A DNA stretch of 64,000 nucleotides from Chryseobacterium sp. 7 (GTDB lineage Bacteria > Bacteroidota > Bacteroidia > Flavobacteriales > Weeksellaceae). Position 1 is the first letter of the stretch. Each line of letters begins with the position of its first letter. The position numbers were made by a program, and so were the translations under genes. A model generated the notes under the pieces. It was not told where the DNA came from. It worked only from the letters and a program-made list of their open reading frames with translations, and ran no database searches. The DNA is taken from assembly GCF_003663845.1 (NCBI RefSeq), contig NZ_RCCA01000001.1, positions 4,030,001 through 4,094,000 of the forward strand, in the 5' to 3' direction. This document shows positions 59,144 to 64,000 of the stretch, one piece after another.

Positions 59144-60922
59144 CTATTTGAGATTATAAATCTGGTCTCTGAAAACCACTTTTTGGATAGATGAAGGAAA
59201 GGTTTTTATTTCAAAATGATCTACTCTTCTTGCAGCGCAATAGGGATTCACAACATACTTTAAAATTTTAGTTTTACTTTCCCTGTCCGAAACCCAAAAA
59301 CGGACATTCCCACCACTTTTTACAGAAAAAACGCGGCCTTTACCAAAGTCATGAACCAGAATCTCTTCTTTCTGATTTTCAAAGACATTGCTTCCGGTTC
59401 TTATCATCAAAAATACAACGAAAGCCATCGTTAACCTCATCGAATTTTTAAAATCAAATTTTAAAATAACAGGTCTTAATAAATAGACAGCCGCAGAAAT
59501 AGAAAGCACTTCCAATCCGTTCATGGGAATATTTTCAAAGAATAAAAAATCTACCTCCGCAAACCAATGAATTATTTTTAATAGAATCTGAATGACAAAA
59601 TCATACACTTTATTCATCAGATCAAAATCAATTTCAAATGCAATAAAGCCTGTCATGATAAATGAGAATACGATAATTATTTCGGAAAAAGGGACAATAA
59701 CAAAATTGGCAATGATAGAAATGAATGAAAACTGATGAAAATAATACAACACCAAAGGAAGTGTAGCCAGCTGTGCTGATAAAGAAATCGTGATGGTATT
59801 AAACAATAATTTTTTAAAATAATGATCCTGTTTTGGGAAATATTTCAACAACGGCTGATTCAGCCAATAGATTCCTAAAACGGCTAAAAAACTAAGCTGG
59901 AATCCTACATCAAAAATCTGCTGGGTATCTCCAATCAAAATAATAAAAGCGGACAAAGCCAATGAATGAAGCAAATCCGGTTTTCGCTGAAGCAGCACAA
60001 AAATAAAATAGACACTCAGCATGATACATGACCGCAGAACAGAGTTTCCAAACCCAATAAAAGCAGCAAACAACCAGATAAAAAACAAACTTAGTACAAT
60101 TGCATATTTTCTAAATTGTAAGGGAATAAACCGAATCAGAAAAAAGTAAAACATACCAAAAATAACCACAATATGAGTTCCGGAAATCGCTAAAAAATGA
60201 ACCAGCCCTGACTTATTGAAATCCTGAACCGTTCCTGCATCAATCTCTGTTCGGTCGGCCAGAATAATTCCTTTTAGAAATTCTTTTGTTTTTCCTGAAA
60301 TTTTTATCTGATCAATTTTCTGAAGAACCGAATATCTGTACTGCCGTAACTGATCTGCCAGCTTCACGTCGTTCCGTTCTGCAGATGTTATTTCTTTTGA
60401 AATATAAATCTGGTAATTAATGTATTTTCTCTGCAAATATTGAACATAGTTAAACTGAAAATCATATTGAGGAAGTTTAGGTTTTATCACATACGCCTCA
60501 GCTTTGTAATAATGAATAAAATCCAACTCCTTATTGTCTCTTGGAACATACAAAATAGAATTGAAATTTGCCTTTCCTATCTGTACTTCTCCTTCATATT
60601 TTTTATATTTTTCGGTAGAGTTTAATTTCTGAGAGATTTTAAATGTAACAGTTTCTTTTTTATTGGGAAATGAATAAATATTGTCTACAGAAGTATTATA
60701 ATGATGGAGAATAATCCCGGCTCCAAAGAATAAAAGCGCCAGCAGAATAACTTTTATTTTATGCAAAAAATATGAATGAAAACAAATTGCAGTAAGTAAG
60801 GCCAAACACAATACAATTACTGAATAAAATACAGTTCCAGCCAAATCCATCTTATCCTGAAAAAGAATTCCAAGAATAAAAAATATTACCAGAATAAGAA
60901 GTGGCTGCTTTTGCAATTTCAA
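59144..60922 (-). CDS. ComEC/Rec2-family competence membrane protein
   Basis: A 592-residue polytopic membrane protein. N-terminal DUF4131-like part with two to three TM helices and a soluble OB-like stretch (about 85-165), then the Competence domain with LKGIILADRTEIDAGTVQDFNKSGLVHFLAISGTHIVVIFGMFYFFL and later many TM helices. No C-terminal metallo-beta-lactamase domain with HxHxDH is visible, as often in Bacteroidetes homologues. ComEC forms the inner-membrane DNA uptake channel. Natural transformation of this strain is not shown by the gene alone. Confidence 0.88.
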   Translation of the reverse strand: MKLQKQPLLILVIFFILGILFQDKMDLAGTVFYSVIVLCLALLTAICFHSYFLHKIKVILLALLFFGAGIILHHYNTSVDNIYSFPNKKETVTFKISQKLNSTEKYKKYEGEVQIGKANFNSILYVPRDNKELDFIHYYKAEAYVIKPKLPQYDFQFNYVQYLQRKYINYQIYISKEITSAERNDVKLADQLRQYRYSVLQKIDQIKISGKTKEFLKGIILADRTEIDAGTVQDFNKSGLVHFLAISGTHIVVIFGMFYFFLIRFIPLQFRKYAIVLSLFFIWLFAAFIGFGNSVLRSCIMLSVYFIFVLLQRKPDLLHSLALSAFIILIGDTQQIFDVGFQLSFLAVLGIYWLNQPLLKYFPKQDHYFKKLLFNTITISLSAQLATLPLVLYYFHQFSFISIIANFVIVPFSEIIIVFSFIMTGFIAFEIDFDLMNKVYDFVIQILLKIIHWFAEVDFLFFENIPMNGLEVLSISAAVYLLRPVILKFDFKNSMRLTMAFVVFLMIRTGSNVFENQKEEILVHDFGKGRVFSVKSGGNVRFWVSDRESKTKILKYVVNPYCAARRVDHFEIKTFPSSIQKVVFRDQIYNLK

Positions 60923-61058
60923 TTAATTATCAAAGAAAAATAAGTAATTAATCAATAAAGTACACCCTCTCAAATAACTAAAAAAATACCCCGGTATGCA
61001 TCAAAGACATCAACGGGGCACTTAATTTTTTTATGGTAAATTGAGGATTGAAAGTATA

Positions 61059-62150
61059 CTATTTCTTTTTCAGAAATTTATCCGTCAAACGCTTCGTTTC
61101 CTTGATATAAAATAAAGGATCTTTCCCATAATCTTCATATTTGAAATCATCTGCTTTTTTAGGGATGGCGGGTTCTATCTGTGTTCCTTCATGCCATTCA
61201 TTGAATGATGTGATTCCGATAAAATCCGGATTTACTTTAATAGCGGCGTCAAACATCTTTTCGTAATACTTTCCATTTTCTCTGCTTTTGAAATTAGCTT
61301 CGTTCCATGGGCGTATTCTTGTATCAGAATAGCCTGGTCCTACGCAAGGAATAAAAATCAGATTGTGATCTTTAGCATAGTTGGCCATAAAATCCCAATT
61401 AGCAGTTGTACTTCCGTATACAAAACCTTCGCTTGCAAAATAGGTATAAAAACCATCAAAACCTGCTGTATCAAAAAACTTAGCATCATCTTTTTCAACC
61501 CAAAGGCCAATATAAAGAGCATCTAAATCTGTATTTCTTACTGTTTTTTCTCCACTTTTGGACAACATTTTTGTCCATTCTTCTTTAGGAATTTTATAGC
61601 TGTCATACACATAAAATAACGGTTTTCCGTCTTTTTTGTAGAATGCATGATGATGGGAATACGTTTTTATTAGATAAGAGAGCTGCTCCTTTAATTCTGT
61701 GGTATTTTTATAGAACGGTTCAATGTGGAATGCAATTTTTAAATCAAAACGCTCTGCAATATCCAGATATCTGGTGAGACTTTTATCCGTGAATGAATCC
61801 TTTCCGAGCCAGCTTACCACCACTACTCCTACTCCGGAGTCTTTGATCATTTTCATATGCTGTTCAATGATCTTTAGGTCATTGGAGCTGTAGTTTCCAA
61901 GTGCAGGATAAAAATTAGCCCCAATATCGTCTCCTCCTTGGTGATGCCCCAGATTATTCCATTTCGGATTACTCCAATGCGGAAGGATTTCATGGTTCCA
62001 ATGCTGATAACTTCCGTCTGTTGCTGGATTTGCGTACCAACCGTAATAAAATATCTGAACTTTATCTCTTGAATTGCCCTGTTGAGCAGAACAGTTTGAA
62101 AAAAACAACGTAAATGTCAGTAATAACAAAAAACGGATATAGTAATTCAT
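61059..62150 (-). CDS. GH99-like glycoside hydrolase lipoprotein
   Basis: A 363-residue protein with a lipoprotein-like signal (MNYYIRFLLLLTFTLFFSNCSAQ). The mature part has the GH99/GH99-like TIM-barrel pattern: VQIFYYGWYANPATDGSYQHWNHEILPHW, GVGVVVVSWLGK, KIAFHIEPFYKNT, PDFIGITSFNEWHEGTQIEPA. GH99 enzymes are endo-alpha-mannosidases/mannanases; the two late acidic residues (HIEP and NEWHEG) fit the family's catalytic positions. Likely outer-membrane or periplasmic. Substrate unproven. It lies 41 bp from lpxB on the same strand. Confidence 0.82.
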   Translation of the reverse strand: MNYYIRFLLLLTFTLFFSNCSAQQGNSRDKVQIFYYGWYANPATDGSYQHWNHEILPHWSNPKWNNLGHHQGGDDIGANFYPALGNYSSNDLKIIEQHMKMIKDSGVGVVVVSWLGKDSFTDKSLTRYLDIAERFDLKIAFHIEPFYKNTTELKEQLSYLIKTYSHHHAFYKKDGKPLFYVYDSYKIPKEEWTKMLSKSGEKTVRNTDLDALYIGLWVEKDDAKFFDTAGFDGFYTYFASEGFVYGSTTANWDFMANYAKDHNLIFIPCVGPGYSDTRIRPWNEANFKSRENGKYYEKMFDAAIKVNPDFIGITSFNEWHEGTQIEPAIPKKADDFKYEDYGKDPLFYIKETKRLTDKFLKKK

Positions 62151-62191
62151 AGTTAAAAAATAGATTAAATTCTTAAAAGCACCGGTAAAAA

Positions 62192-63295
62192 TTATACTTT
62201 CAATATTACCTCAGCAGCATGGTCACTGGCTCCTTTTCCGCCAAGCTTTTCTCTCAGAAGTTCGTAATCATTCAGAACCTGTACTCTTTTTTCACCTGAT
62301 AAAATTTTATTGAGCTCTTCCACCAGATTTTTAGTGTTCAGATCATTCTGAATAAGCTCTTTTACCACTTCCCTGTCCATGATCAGGTTAACCAGAGAAA
62401 TATAATTGATATTTTTCACTAATCTTTTAGCAATAGCATAAGAAATTTTGCTTCCTCGGTAACAAACCACTTCAGGGACATTCAGCAAAGCGGTTTCCAG
62501 TGTAGCTGTTCCGGAGGTTACTAAAGCTGCTTTGGAACATCTTAATAAATCATACGTTCTGTTGGATACAAAATGAACATTATCATCCACATATTTCTGA
62601 TAAAATTCTTTAGGAAGGCTTGGTGCTCCGGCAATCACAAACTGATAATTTTTAAAATGCGGTCTTACGGAAAGCATTATTTCAAGCATCTTTTCAACTT
62701 CCTGCTCTCTGGAACCCGGCAGCAATGCAATAATCTCTTTTTCGTTCAAACCATTTTCAGATTTGAAATTTTCAATGCTGATTTCCTGAAGATCCGAAAT
62801 AGCATCCAGCAAAGGATGTCCTACAAAATGAGAATGAACCCCGTGTTTTCTATAAAAATCTTCTTCGAAAGGAAGGATGACCATCATTTCATCCACATAT
62901 TTTTTAATGATCTCTACACGTCCCTCTTTCCAGGCCCAAAGCTGCGGAGAAATATAATAAACAACTTTTATCCCCAGTTCTTTCGCGAATCTGGCAATTC
63001 TCAGGTTAAAGCCCGGATAATCTACTAAAATCAATACATCTGGTCTGTTCTTCTGAATATCTTCTTTGCAGAATTTAATATTATTCAGAATGGTTCTGAG
63101 ATTCATTACCACCTCCAGAAAACCCATAAAAGCCAGATCACGATAATGTTTTACCAATGTTCCGCCCTGAGCTTTCATCAGATCACCGCCCCAAAATCTG
63201 AACTCTGCATTAGGATCTTTTTGCTTCAAGGCTTTCATCAGGTTACTTCCGTGCAAATCACCTGAAGCTTCTCCTGCAATAATGTAATACTTCAT
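62192..63295 (-). CDS. lpxB: Lipid-A-disaccharide synthase
   Basis: A 367-residue glycosyltransferase from ATG 63295 (MKYYIIAGEASGDLHGSNLM), preferred over the ATG at 63319 because the family begins with YYIIAGEASGD. Conserved blocks: DYPGFNLRIARFAKELG, YYISPQLWAWKEGR, FVGHPLLD, ALLPGSREQEVEKML, VTSGTATLETALLNVPEVVCYR. It joins UDP-2,3-diacylglucosamine to lipid X in lipid A synthesis at the inner membrane. Confidence 0.95.
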   Translation of the reverse strand: MKYYIIAGEASGDLHGSNLMKALKQKDPNAEFRFWGGDLMKAQGGTLVKHYRDLAFMGFLEVVMNLRTILNNIKFCKEDIQKNRPDVLILVDYPGFNLRIARFAKELGIKVVYYISPQLWAWKEGRVEIIKKYVDEMMVILPFEEDFYRKHGVHSHFVGHPLLDAISDLQEISIENFKSENGLNEKEIIALLPGSREQEVEKMLEIMLSVRPHFKNYQFVIAGAPSLPKEFYQKYVDDNVHFVSNRTYDLLRCSKAALVTSGTATLETALLNVPEVVCYRGSKISYAIAKRLVKNINYISLVNLIMDREVVKELIQNDLNTKNLVEELNKILSGEKRVQVLNDYELLREKLGGKGASDHAAEVILKV

Positions 63296-63345
63296 TTCTA
63301 TAGTAAGGATAGAGAACAAATTAAAATAGATATGATCTTAATTCG

Positions 63346-63353
63346 TAAATTTG
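63346..63353 (+). promoter_or_regulatory. -7 promoter element of the DUF2480 gene
   Basis: TAAATTTG matches TAnnTTTG, 20 bp before the ATG at 63374. Confidence 0.55.
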
Positions 63354-63373
63354 TTCAAAGATAATGATAAAAA

Positions 63374-63883
63374 ATGTCAGAAGAATTTGAAATCCGGAAT
63401 AAAGTTGCCGAAAGCGGCCTTATCAATTTTGACCTTGCCACTTTACTGCCAAAAGGAGAAAGAAAAGGGATTGACCTGAAAGATTTTCTTTTCCAGGAAA
63501 TGATCCTGAAAGAGAAAGATTTTCGTGAAAAGGTAGAAGCCATTGATGCGGAAGAATATAGAGACTCATATATATATATCTATAATTCTGTAGATACAAT
63601 TATTCCTCTTTGGGCCTATTTCGTATTGACGGCGAAACTTACAGATGCTGCCAAAAAAATTGTCTTCGGGAACCGTGAGGATCTTGAGGTTATTTTGATG
63701 CACAATGCTATCCAAACGCATGATTTTGAGGAAATGAGAGGAAAGAGAGTTCTTGTAAAAGGCTGTTCCGACAAAGAAATTCCGGAGAACGCCTATATAG
63801 AACTTGTAGAACAGTTAAAACCCATTGTAAAATCTCTGATGTTTGGAGAGGCATGCTCTAATGTGCCTATCATAAAGAACTAA
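63374..63883 (+). CDS. DUF2480-family protein
   Basis: A 169-residue acidic cytosolic protein (MSEEFEIRNKVAESGLINFDLATLLPKGERKGIDLKDFLFQEMILKEKDFREKV...) with the later FEEMRGKRVLVKGCSDKEIPENAYIELVEQLKPIVKSLMFGEACSNVPI. This matches DUF2480, widespread in Bacteroidetes and of unknown function. Divergent from lpxB; the next membrane gene starts one base after its stop. Confidence 0.85.
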   Translation: MSEEFEIRNKVAESGLINFDLATLLPKGERKGIDLKDFLFQEMILKEKDFREKVEAIDAEEYRDSYIYIYNSVDTIIPLWAYFVLTAKLTDAAKKIVFGNREDLEVILMHNAIQTHDFEEMRGKRVLVKGCSDKEIPENAYIELVEQLKPIVKSLMFGEACSNVPIIKN

Positions 63884-63884
63884 T

Positions 63885-64000
63885 ATGAACAGATATTTAT
63901 CAGCCTTATTTTTGTTCATTATTTTTCTTGCGGTTTACTATTTCGGAAGTTTTTCAAAAATTCCATTTGCTGATTGTGTAGGATTTGTGCTGAGTGCAGA
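63885..64000 (+). CDS. Membrane protein, N-terminus only (cut by window edge)
   Basis: ATG at 63885, one base after the DUF2480 stop. The 38 visible residues start MNRYLSALFLFIIFLAVYYFGSF and continue with FADCVGFVLSA: one hydrophobic helix then a conserved-looking loop. The position after DUF2480 and the loop suggest a DUF2723-like membrane protein, but there is too little sequence for a firm call. Confidence 0.5.
   Translation, partial: MNRYLSALFLFIIFLAVYYFGSFSKIPFADCVGFVLSA

Overview
The window looks like a chromosome segment of a flavobacterium, most probably Chryseobacterium or a close Weeksellaceae relative. The DNA is AT-rich. Many genes are preceded by the Bacteroidetes -7 promoter element TAnnTTTG. 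Large surface proteins carry type IX secretion (T9SS) C-terminal sorting domains, and the gene order is typical of Flavobacteriia (acpP-fabF-rnc-IPExxxVDY-pyk, rlmD-DUF6452-DUF6048, sdhC-A-B, xerC-hpf next to a tRNA cluster). The genus assignment is an inference from gene content, not a database match.

Layout. Positions 1-486 hold the start of a tyrosine integrase, so a first mobile element probably abuts the tRNA cluster at 585-1452, where a Gly-Tyr-Thr block is tandemly duplicated. Next come hpf, xerC, rpsU and the tmRNA gene ssrA (3284-3682). The last 16 bases at the ssrA 3' end (3669-3684) recur at 20756-20771. They bracket a 17.1-kb integrative island whose integrase (19296-20597) lies at the right end. 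An IS3-family element (20775-22165) sits just outside the right junction.

Island cargo. From the left: a Mrr-like PD-(D/E)xK protein; a serine recombinase; an ArdA antirestriction protein; a one-gene GHKL-ATPase/nuclease fusion that looks like a defence effector; a small operon of envelope proteins; an operon coding VgrG, a Tae4-type amidase effector, its Tai4-type immunity protein, a PAAR-like DUF4280 tip protein and a putative nuclease; a short transcription unit with a highly structured leader and a 41-residue ORF; and a replication-like module. That module contains a protein whose conserved residues match the A, B and C motifs of family-A / T7-like single-subunit polymerases, plus an excisionase-like HTH protein and the integrase. 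I regard the polymerase-like protein, the ATPase-nuclease fusion and the mobile T6SS effector cassette as the most interesting parts of the window.

Chromosomal backbone. After the IS come a TPR/LuxR-type regulator, a frameshifted exported protein, the fatty acid/RNase III/pyruvate kinase cluster (with a frameshifted IPExxxVDY gene), an aldehyde dehydrogenase, the hutI-hutG histidine degradation genes, ruvB, a PaiB-like protein, an MBL-fold hydrolase and coaE. Two giant, partly near-identical fibronectin-III/GEVED proteins and a metzincin protease follow, all with T9SS sorting domains. The right end has the rlmD operon, a TlpA-like lipoprotein without redox cysteines, succinate dehydrogenase, a ComEC-like protein, a GH99-like lipoprotein, lpxB and a DUF2480 gene. 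Both frameshifts fall in G-runs and could be true mutations or sequencing errors.
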